Shown here: positions 24,022 through 31,767 of the stretch, piece after piece
How the letters are laid out: every line of letters starts with the position of its first letter
Position numbering within the stretch: the stretch's first letter is position 1
From: Nevskia sp.
GTDB taxonomy: Bacteria > Pseudomonadota > Gammaproteobacteria > Nevskiales > Nevskiaceae
Length of the DNA stretch: 64,000 bases
Reading direction: 5' to 3'
NCBI GenBank assembly: GCA_023229645.1
Contig: JALNYU010000003.1
Coordinates: forward strand, 1-64,000
Program-made: the position numbers and the translations under genes
The notes under the pieces: model-generated
Database searches by the model: none
What the model was told of the DNA's origin: nothing
Seen by the model: the letters and a program-made list of their open reading frames with translations, nothing else

Positions 24022-26592
24022 TCACGGCTTCACCACGCGCGGTTTCAGTAGAATCGACGCGGCGACGAGCAGCAGCACCGCGACCAGACCCCAGAGTAAG
24101 GTATTGCCCTGACGTACGGCTTGCAGTTGAGGGTCGCATTGTACGAGTAGCGCGCCGAGCATTAGCGTCGGCGCGCTGCCGAGCAGCAAGCACGCTTTAT
24201 ATGTCTTGCCAAGCTGACGGATACGACATGAAACGCCGTAGAGACTGATCGAGATGATGCCAGCCAGGATCAGCAATTCCATGATCACCCGCAGCGGCCA
24301 ACGGCGCGGGCAGGTCCAGCCGCAGAGTTTTTCGGTACTGAGGCTGCGGCTTGATTCGGAAGGGTGAAAATTGGTTTTGACGAGATCGAGATGGGCCGCG
24401 GGGCCGGTTTCGTCGGCAATCGGCGTCGGCCAGAAACCGGTGCCGCCAAAGTTGTCGGCGAAGTAGGCCATGTCGTCGCTGAACTGTTTTAGGTCGCTGG
24501 CGCCGGTAGCGAGAATCGGGATGACCTTGCGAAGAAAGATGCGGCGATCACCGCCGTGCAACTGCGGTGAAGCTTCGAGAAAGCGGCGCAAGACTTTCTT
24601 ATTTTCTGATGAAGGTTCTGACAGCAGCACAAGATAGCGCACGGTGATATTGGTATTACTCTTATATTGCACGCTGTCGCCGTCGATGCGGCCATCGATG
24701 ATCCAAGGATCTTCGGCGTGCCGGAGCGTGTCGTATAGAGATTCCACAGTCCAAAAGCGATTCGATTCCAATAGCTGTTGATCTTGGATAACGATATTCA
24801 ACGCGCGCGGGCGGTTGCTTTTCCGCATTTCCGTAATCAGCGCTAGTAGAAACTTACGCAGGAAGGTTTGCACCGTGCTGTGCAGCGCCGGGTCGCCGCT
24901 GGCGCTTGGCAGATTTTCGAAATAGAGCGTAATACCATCGCCGACGCGCGGCGTTTCGCCTAAAAATGGTAGCCAGGCTTTTGCCCGCGAGGCTTGGTCG
25001 GGCAGCGGCAAGTCGATCAACTCCACCGCTTGCTTGCTGAGTTGTTCGATGGTGTAGGCCAGCGAGGCTTCAGAGCGATTGCGTAAGAAATCCCAGTTGT
25101 TGCGATACACCGTTAAGTCGATTTGCGTCCGATGTTGCTGAGCGACGCGGATGAAGTCGGAAACGCCGGGCGCACCAAGATCCGGATAAGGCAGGTTGCC
25201 GTCGTCGTCAAATGGCAGCGCGAAATAGCTGATGCGGTTCAACAAGCTGAAGTCGATCTGCCGCGGTTTGGGGCCGGCCCACCAGAGCGGATAGAAACCA
25301 TAGATCTCGCCGGATAGATCGCGCAGCACGCAGCCGCAACCGCCGCCGGTCCATAGCACCGGCTGCCACGCCTCTAAAACATGGGTTTGTAGCGCCTGTG
25401 CGATCAACCATTCACGTAGCGGCCGGGGTAGCAGTGTCGTTGGTAGGTCGCGTAGAGCGACGGCTCTCCCGGTAACACTGGGGTCGGGGACAACTTTCGC
25501 GGTGGCCCAGTTGGGTGGGCAGTTTTGGCTGAGTTGCTCGTCGGTGGGCGGCGTCTGCTTGTTTTTAGTTGCCGCCGCGAGCGCCAGTTGTCGCACGTAA
25601 GCGCAGAGCTGGGCATCGAGCGCAGCGCTAAACATCAGCTGATTCGGATACTCCACGCCGAGCAAAGGCTGCAGCATCGCTTTCAATTGCTTGGCCTGGT
25701 TGTCGTCGTACACGTCGGGCGGTGGCGGAATGGTGGCTGCGGCGCTGCTCGCTGCCGGCTCGGGCGCTGGTGGTGGCGCCGGCGCGGCAGCGGGCGGGCT
25801 GACAGTGCCGCCGTTGTCGACGGTGGTTTCGTCGAGCAGATAGTCTGAGATCGCAACCGGCGCGGCGGAGGGCTTCAGCGCGTCCAGCACGGCGGGCTGC
25901 AGGCGGTAAACCTCAGCGACGGTTGTTGGTTTGAGCGCTGCTGGCGCGCGCGCGTCTTCCAGTGACAACGCCGTCAGCGGCTGCGGTTTCGGCGGCGGCG
26001 CAGGCGTTGCTGCGCTCGGCGTTTCAGCACTTTTGGCTTTCGGCCGGTAGACCGGCAGCGTGTAAAGCTGGGTGACGCTGTGACCGCCGCTGTCGATCAT
26101 CTGCACTTCGAACCCGCGGGTGCCGGCTTCAGTCGGTTGGCCGGTGATCGTGCCATCGACGTTCAAGCGCAGGCCGTTCTGCAGCCGGCCGAGCGCTAGC
26201 GAAAAATGATACGGCGGCTCGCCACCGCGGCCTTGCAGCGCGTGCGAATACGGCTTCGCGGTTGATCCCGCCGGCAAGCGGTACGCGGCTTCGTCGATCT
26301 GCTGCAGCGGTGGCTGCGTGCCGCAGCAGCAGGCAGCGCCAGCGCCGCCCGTTGCCGCCGCGCATTGTTCGCTCGGCGAAGCTACTGCGGCTGGCGCTAT
26401 TAAAGGCGCCGATGGTGATGGCGTTGGCGTTGGCTTGGCGGTGACCGCCGCTGGCGGCGGCGCTTCGGTTTGCGCGGGGGCTGGCACCACGAACGCGATG
26501 AGCAGCGCCAGCAGGCTCAGCACGATGCGGCGCTGCCGGCGGCAGCGGGCGCAGGCCGGTGAATGGCGGATGAAGGCGCGAGGGTTTGTCAT
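24022..26592 (-). CDS. large membrane-anchored GH18-like protein of the injection-system operon
   Basis: This 856-residue protein has a basic N-terminus and signal/anchor helix (about 22-41), a Cys cluster (ACCCG), a He_PIG Ig-like domain (about 100-182, NGLRLNVDGTITGQP), and a Pro/Ala-rich linker. A domain of about 220 residues opening EIYGFYPLWWAGPKP and DFSLLNRISYFALPFDDDG recalls the GH18 (chitinase-like) barrel. Three hydrophobic helices lie near the C-terminus (about 768-850). I do not see the GH18 DxxDxDxE catalytic motif. It sits 2 nt after the AAA+ gene, within the operon. It could anchor the machine or remodel the cell wall. The function is unproven. Confidence 0.65.
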   Translation of the reverse strand: MTNPRAFIRHSPACARCRRQRRIVLSLLALLIAFVVPAPAQTEAPPPAAVTAKPTPTPSPSAPLIAPAAVASPSEQCAAATGGAGAACCCGTQPPLQQIDEAAYRLPAGSTAKPYSHALQGRGGEPPYHFSLALGRLQNGLRLNVDGTITGQPTEAGTRGFEVQMIDSGGHSVTQLYTLPVYRPKAKSAETPSAATPAPPPKPQPLTALSLEDARAPAALKPTTVAEVYRLQPAVLDALKPSAAPVAISDYLLDETTVDNGGTVSPPAAAPAPPPAPEPAASSAAATIPPPPDVYDDNQAKQLKAMLQPLLGVEYPNQLMFSAALDAQLCAYVRQLALAAATKNKQTPPTDEQLSQNCPPNWATAKVVPDPSVTGRAVALRDLPTTLLPRPLREWLIAQALQTHVLEAWQPVLWTGGGCGCVLRDLSGEIYGFYPLWWAGPKPRQIDFSLLNRISYFALPFDDDGNLPYPDLGAPGVSDFIRVAQQHRTQIDLTVYRNNWDFLRNRSEASLAYTIEQLSKQAVELIDLPLPDQASRAKAWLPFLGETPRVGDGITLYFENLPSASGDPALHSTVQTFLRKFLLALITEMRKSNRPRALNIVIQDQQLLESNRFWTVESLYDTLRHAEDPWIIDGRIDGDSVQYKSNTNITVRYLVLLSEPSSENKKVLRRFLEASPQLHGGDRRIFLRKVIPILATGASDLKQFSDDMAYFADNFGGTGFWPTPIADETGPAAHLDLVKTNFHPSESSRSLSTEKLCGWTCPRRWPLRVIMELLILAGIISISLYGVSCRIRQLGKTYKACLLLGSAPTLMLGALLVQCDPQLQAVRQGNTLLWGLVAVLLLVAASILLKPRVVKP

Positions 26593-26594
26593 GA

Positions 26595-27959
26595 TCAGAC
26601 CGTTTTTCCTTCCTTGCGCAGCTCTTTCGCCAAACCCTGGCGCAGATCACTGGCGCTGATGTGTTCGCGGTTTTGGCGCCGAGCTTGAATCGCCGCGTAG
26701 CGCAGCACATTGACGATGGCGCCGCCGGCCAGCTCGTAGCGTTCGGCGAGCGTTTCCAGATCAACGTCGGGCGCGAGCCGGCCGGGCTGGGCGAGCATGC
26801 CGCGCCATAAGCGCAGGCGCTGCTCGGCGTCCGGCATCGGGAAATAAATCATCGATTGGAAACGGCGCGAGAACGCTTCGTCGATATTGGCGCGCAGATT
26901 CGTCGCCAAAATCACAACGCCGGGGAAGTCTTCGATCCGCTGCAGCAAGTAAGCAATTTCTTGATTGGAATGGCGATCATTCGAGCTGCTGGCGCTGGCG
27001 CGTTTGCCGAATAGCGCATCGGCTTCATCGAAAAACAACACCCATTCGCGGCTCTGCGCTTGGTCGAACACACGCGCCAGATTCTTCTCGGTTTCGCCGA
27101 TGTATTTCGACACGATCATCGACAGATCGATGCGATAAACATCGACGTTTGCGGCTTTGCCGAGCAAGGTTGCGGTCAGCGTTTTGCCGGTGCCGGGCGG
27201 GCCGTAGAACAGGCTGCGGTAGCCGGGCTTGACCGACTTCGCCAAGCCCCATTCGTGCATCAGCGCCGGGCCGTGGCGCAGCCAGACTTGAATCGCGTCG
27301 ATTTCCTCGAACACGTCCGGCGCCAGTACCAGATCATCCCATGCCAATGCGGTGGTGATCAGCTTGGCGGGAAAGCGGGCGTTGTAGTCTGGCTTATGCC
27401 AAACGCCGGTGGATAGGCGCTGCAAGGCTTCGGCGCTGAGCTGTAGCGCACCGGCGAGCTGCGGTTCGGCGTCGGCATCGGCGTCTAGTTTCAGAATGCC
27501 GCGGCGGCCGAATGGGTGCTGCGGGTCGAACTGCGCCAGCAGCGCGATGCGCCGCGTAAGGTCGGCGCCAGCGAGTAAGAACGCGGCGGTTTCGCCGGTC
27601 GGCAGAAAGCCGCCGTGGCGCTGGCCTTTCCAGCCGCCGAATTCGGTGAAGCCACGGTCGAGATTTTGATTGCGGACGAATAATAGATCCAAGACTTCCG
27701 GCCGCAGATGCGGCGCCAGCGCTAGCGCCAAGACGAGGCGCTCGGCGGCGTCCAGACCGTGCTCGCAGATGATGCAGGCTAACGCACTATCTGCCGGTAA
27801 TTCCGGCGGCGCTGGTGCGGCTTCGAAGCCTTCCGCGTGCTGCTGAAAATGCTGCTCCAAGCGCAGCTGCAGCACAGCGGCGAGCCAGTCCAACTCCAGC
27901 GCCAGCGCTTGGTTGTGGACGCTGCTGGCGATGGCAAACGGTTCAGCGCCATTCGACAT
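26595..27959 (-). CDS. AAA+ ATPase of contractile injection system (Afp15-like)
   Basis: This 454-residue protein has an N-terminal alpha-helical region of about 200 residues, then an AAA+ module: Walker A YGPPGTGKT, Walker B VLFFDEADALFGKR, sensor 1 VVILATNLRANID, arginine finger in DEAFSRRFQ. It resembles Afp15/Pvc15, the ATPase always found in eCIS loci and needed for assembly or cargo loading. It starts at ATG 27959, overlapping the tape-measure gene by 17 nt, and is followed after 2 nt by the membrane protein. Confidence 0.9.
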   Translation of the reverse strand: MSNGAEPFAIASSVHNQALALELDWLAAVLQLRLEQHFQQHAEGFEAAPAPPELPADSALACIICEHGLDAAERLVLALALAPHLRPEVLDLLFVRNQNLDRGFTEFGGWKGQRHGGFLPTGETAAFLLAGADLTRRIALLAQFDPQHPFGRRGILKLDADADAEPQLAGALQLSAEALQRLSTGVWHKPDYNARFPAKLITTALAWDDLVLAPDVFEEIDAIQVWLRHGPALMHEWGLAKSVKPGYRSLFYGPPGTGKTLTATLLGKAANVDVYRIDLSMIVSKYIGETEKNLARVFDQAQSREWVLFFDEADALFGKRASASSSNDRHSNQEIAYLLQRIEDFPGVVILATNLRANIDEAFSRRFQSMIYFPMPDAEQRLRLWRGMLAQPGRLAPDVDLETLAERYELAGGAIVNVLRYAAIQARRQNREHISASDLRQGLAKELRKEGKTV

Positions 27960-30900
27960 AAAGCGCCTCCGCCATCCACGGTAGTTTGATCGTCGAGTAA
28001 CGCCACGGCAGACGGTCGAGCAGCACGTCGAAAGCGCGCGGCTCCACTTTCAGATGCCAGTTGCGGCCGTGTTCGCCATCACGTTGACTCAGGCGGCCAG
28101 TACGCTGCAAGAAGCTTTCGCGTAAGCCGGCGACGGAGGTGCTGCCCAGCGTTTTCCAGTGCTCGATGACGGCGCGCAGCAGGCTATCTAGCAGGTCACG
28201 CGTGCCTGCGTCGAAGTCAGCGCAGGTCGGCACCGGATCGGCGATTGCCAGCCCGCACAGCAGCTTGTTCAAGACCCAGGCGGTTTCGTCGCCTGCGCAG
28301 TCGCCGCTGACCAAATACGCCAAGCTGTGCACGGCGCGTTGTTGTGCGGCGGCATCGACAAAGACATTGCCGTTGAGCAAGCCCAGCGTGCCGAACAGGC
28401 GTTGGGCATAGGCGGCAAGCAAGACCAGACCGGCATTTTCGATGTAGACCGGGGCGTCGTCGCTGCCGCTGACGGGCGCCGCTGGCGGGTGGTTCGCCGG
28501 TGTGGTTGTCTCGGTGCCGCGTTGCGGCGGCGTTAGGCTGGCTTCCCACTGTTCGCTGGCGCTGACCGGCTGCTGCAAAGCCTGGGATAGAGACGGTGTG
28601 GGCCGCGGCGTGTTCGCGCTTGCCGCCAGCAAGGCGAGGCTGAGGCGGTGTAGCCAGCGTTGCAGGGATACCGAGGCGTTGCCGTTGCGGTCGAAATCGT
28701 ACTGCCGCAGCCGCATCGCATACCGGCGTCCGAGTAGAGCGGGTGCGGCCGGCAGACCTTCGACGAACAGATGCTGCGCTAGAAATTGCCAGTGCCAGTG
28801 CCGGCGTTCGTCGTCGCTGAACTGCGGCAGCAGCGCCGCCAGCGCAGTAAGAAGATCGGCGCTGCTGGTGACGAGCGTTGGGTACGCGGAGGGGAACTGC
28901 CGCTGGAGTAGCGCCCAGCGCGCCGGTTCGGTGTAGTCCTGCAGCCAAGTGGCGCAGGCGGCGTCGTTATCGAGCAGCGCGGCCAGCGCCAAACGCTGCG
29001 GCAGGCGGAAATCGGATGCTGGCGTGGTCAGCAGCGCGTGCAGACGCTCGGTGACGCCGGCCGGTGGCATCTCAGCCATTGGTGCCGGATTGGATCCCGC
29101 GCGTGCGGCGCCTGAGGCCGCTTCTGCAGCGCGCAATGCGCTGAGCGCGTGCTGCCAGTGCTGGCGCATCGCGTTTGGTGTTGCCGCGACATTGGGGTTC
29201 AGGACCGCCCATTCGATTGCGCTACGCCACAGCCATGCGAGCAAAGACGCGGGCGCTTCGTTGTGATCGGCAGCGCTGCTGGGATCCAGTGCTGGATGAT
29301 CCGACGACGCTTCGCGCCAAGCGTCGCGATGGCTGTGCGCCCAGGCGCGGATCGCGTACGGCAGCCAGCTCCAGTGCTTGGCGGCGTCTTGCCAGCGGTC
29401 ACGCCAGCCGCCGTCGCGGCCGCCATCGGGGCGCGTCAGGCTGAGCAGCTGCAGCAGCTCCAGCTTGCGAACGCTAGACCATTCGGCAGCGATGCGCAGC
29501 CGCCAGGATTGCTGCCGCACCCAGCGCAGCACTTCGGCCTGCAACTGCAGCGGTACAAACCGGAGCGCGCGCGACCATTGCCGCGCGGCGTCGAAATTCA
29601 CTTCGCTTTGCAGCCACTCGCGAACCAGCGCGGCGACGTCCGGCGCGGTGGTCGGCGGCGCCGGTAGCCGCGGCGATTGCGCTGCCGCAGCCACTACGGC
29701 CGGTGCTGACCGCGACGGCGTTTCTGCGTTGCGCGTGGCGCGGGTTGAAGGCGTCGCAATTGCTGCATCGTTTTGCTGCGCTTCGGCCTGCCAGCGGCGG
29801 CGGCGCACGGCGAGATCCGCTTGGTTGAGCTGTTGCGGCGTTTGCCGAACTTGCGCGGCTAGCTCAGTGCGCCAACGTGTGATCAGCGCCGATGGTGGCA
29901 GGCCGGTGCTGAGCCGGCTGCTGTGCTGCGCCGCGCGGACGTAAGCGGCGAGCAGCGCGCGACGCGGCGGTGATTCTTTCCGCGGCGGCGAACTATCGGC
30001 CGTCGTCGGCTCGCGTGGAACGGCCGCGGTTCGGACCGGGCTTTCGGCCCAGCGCAGCAGTGCCGCGGTGTAAGCGCGCGGCGGCAGTGCGAGCAGCGCA
30101 GCCCAGGCGGTGTAGGAATCGGCGTCGGGTGCATCGGCGCTGGTATTGGCGGCGCGATCAACAACTGCCGGAAATTGCGAGGTTTCTGCATCGGCAACAA
30201 TCGATGTAGCGGCTCGCCGCGAGGGCGAGGTTGAGTCGCTCAGCGCCTGCCAGCCGCGCCGCCACAAGGCCTGCCAAGCGACGTGATCCTGCGGCAAAGC
30301 GCCGCCGAGTGCGACGTGGCGCAACGTGTACGCAAGCAGCTGGGTTTGCAATTGCGACAGGCTGAGGGGGGCGCCAGCGCGTTGCCGCGCCAGCGCGAAT
30401 TGCCGCAGCGATTCAGCCCAACTCGCGGCGTCGTCGGTGGCCGCTGTAGCGGCATCGGACGTCGGCGCTGCCGGAGGTGGATTCGCGTCGGTGGCGTCTT
30501 CGCGAAAAGCCTGCAATAGCTGCCAGAGCTGCGCGCTGCTCAGCACTTGAGTCCATTGTTCGCGCGTGGCGCGGCGGCGCGCCGCCTGCTGCAATTCATG
30601 ACGCAGGCGCTGCGGCTGCCAGCCGCGCAACGCCTGTAGCAGCGCCTGCTGCCGTTCTGGCGTGAGGACGCGGCGGCCGGCGAGGGCATCGAGCAATTGC
30701 ATCATGGCGGCCTGCAGCACGTGCGGCGCCTGCGTCGTTTGCACCGCAAGTGCTTGCGCCTGCGCTGCCGGGCGTTCGGGCGCGCGTATGGCGGCAGATA
30801 CGCCAGCAACGGCGCCGATTAGCGTCCGCGTGAGCGACAGCGCATTGCGTGGCACCGCGCGCGGCGCCGCCGTCGGCTGCCATTGGCCGCGCCAACTGCT

Positions 30901-31767
30901 GCCGAGGCGCGCGGTCAAGGTTGCGTTAATCGTCTGCACCAGCCGCTGCAATCGGTCGGTGCTGAGGCTGCCGCCGCTATGGCCCCAGAGCGCCTGTAGG
31001 CCGGCGGCGCGCCATTCTTGCTGTAGCTGCTGCATTTGGTAGGCGCTGAGCCGGCCACGCGCGCGCAGCGGCGTCAGCAGTTGCTGGTCGAGCAATTCGA
31101 GGCTGGATGCCAGCTCGTGGTTGCGCACCGCCAGCAATGCCTGCAAGCCGCTGTACGGCGTGATCTGGCACAGCCGCGCCAAGGTTTGCGCCGGCCGCGG
31201 CAGCTGCTGCAGCTGTGTCCACAGCCGCGGGCCGGTGCGCTGCGCCAGCCGGGCCAACCAACTGCCGAGATCGCGCGTTGCGAGGCGGCGCATCGACCAC
31301 GGCAGATGGCCGCGGCCGACGTAATAGAGAAAATTATCCAGCTCATGCGCCATCGCACTACTCGGCGCGGCAGCCGTCCCGGGCGCATCGCGATCGATCG
31401 CGGCGAGCCGTAGGCGAGCACTGCCGGTGCTTTCGGCGCGTAGGCGCAGCAAGGCGTTCCACAGCGGCTCGCGCAGCTGCGCGGCCCAGTCCGCCAGCGT
31501 GGCGTCGGCGGACAGAAGGCCGAGGTCGATTTCGAGACGATCAATCCGCCAGACCTCGCCGGCCGGCGATATGCGCTCGAATAGTTCCTGCAATAACGCC
31601 GCGCCGGGCCCGCTGAGAAATTTGCTGAGCCGGTCTTGTTGCTGCACCGCCAGCGCCCGGCTGCTGAACCGGCATTGCCACTGCAGTGTTTCGATGATGT
31701 GGTCGTTGCCACGCGTGCCACTGTCTCTAACGGTGGGGCGTGCGGCAAGCGGCAGCGGTAGATTCAC
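27943..31767 (-). CDS. contractile injection system tape measure protein (Afp14-like)
   Basis: The protein has 1274 residues from GTG 31767, which overlaps the stop of the preceding baseplate gene as GTGA. A longer frame upstream is antisense-like extension. The N-terminus HIIETLQWQCRFSSRALAVQ and WRIDRLEIDLGLL is the hallmark of CIS tape-measure proteins. Most of the rest is Ala/Leu/Arg/Gln-rich helix with Pro/Ala-rich low-complexity spacers, as expected for a protein whose length sets tube length. The C-terminus has the conserved NAGLVLLAAYAQRLFGTLGL and HWKTLGSTSVAGLRESFLQR segments. Confidence 0.85.
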   Translation of the reverse strand: MNLPLPLAARPTVRDSGTRGNDHIIETLQWQCRFSSRALAVQQQDRLSKFLSGPGAALLQELFERISPAGEVWRIDRLEIDLGLLSADATLADWAAQLREPLWNALLRLRAESTGSARLRLAAIDRDAPGTAAAPSSAMAHELDNFLYYVGRGHLPWSMRRLATRDLGSWLARLAQRTGPRLWTQLQQLPRPAQTLARLCQITPYSGLQALLAVRNHELASSLELLDQQLLTPLRARGRLSAYQMQQLQQEWRAAGLQALWGHSGGSLSTDRLQRLVQTINATLTARLGSSWRGQWQPTAAPRAVPRNALSLTRTLIGAVAGVSAAIRAPERPAAQAQALAVQTTQAPHVLQAAMMQLLDALAGRRVLTPERQQALLQALRGWQPQRLRHELQQAARRRATREQWTQVLSSAQLWQLLQAFREDATDANPPPAAPTSDAATAATDDAASWAESLRQFALARQRAGAPLSLSQLQTQLLAYTLRHVALGGALPQDHVAWQALWRRGWQALSDSTSPSRRAATSIVADAETSQFPAVVDRAANTSADAPDADSYTAWAALLALPPRAYTAALLRWAESPVRTAAVPREPTTADSSPPRKESPPRRALLAAYVRAAQHSSRLSTGLPPSALITRWRTELAAQVRQTPQQLNQADLAVRRRRWQAEAQQNDAAIATPSTRATRNAETPSRSAPAVVAAAAQSPRLPAPPTTAPDVAALVREWLQSEVNFDAARQWSRALRFVPLQLQAEVLRWVRQQSWRLRIAAEWSSVRKLELLQLLSLTRPDGGRDGGWRDRWQDAAKHWSWLPYAIRAWAHSHRDAWREASSDHPALDPSSAADHNEAPASLLAWLWRSAIEWAVLNPNVAATPNAMRQHWQHALSALRAAEAASGAARAGSNPAPMAEMPPAGVTERLHALLTTPASDFRLPQRLALAALLDNDAACATWLQDYTEPARWALLQRQFPSAYPTLVTSSADLLTALAALLPQFSDDERRHWHWQFLAQHLFVEGLPAAPALLGRRYAMRLRQYDFDRNGNASVSLQRWLHRLSLALLAASANTPRPTPSLSQALQQPVSASEQWEASLTPPQRGTETTTPANHPPAAPVSGSDDAPVYIENAGLVLLAAYAQRLFGTLGLLNGNVFVDAAAQQRAVHSLAYLVSGDCAGDETAWVLNKLLCGLAIADPVPTCADFDAGTRDLLDSLLRAVIEHWKTLGSTSVAGLRESFLQRTGRLSQRDGEHGRNWHLKVEPRAFDVLLDRLPWRYSTIKLPWMAEALYVEWR

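Noticed and set aside
24022..26592. Active chitinase
   Set aside because: The barrel-like start is suggestive, but the GH18 catalytic DxxDxDxE motif was not found, so no enzyme activity is claimed.
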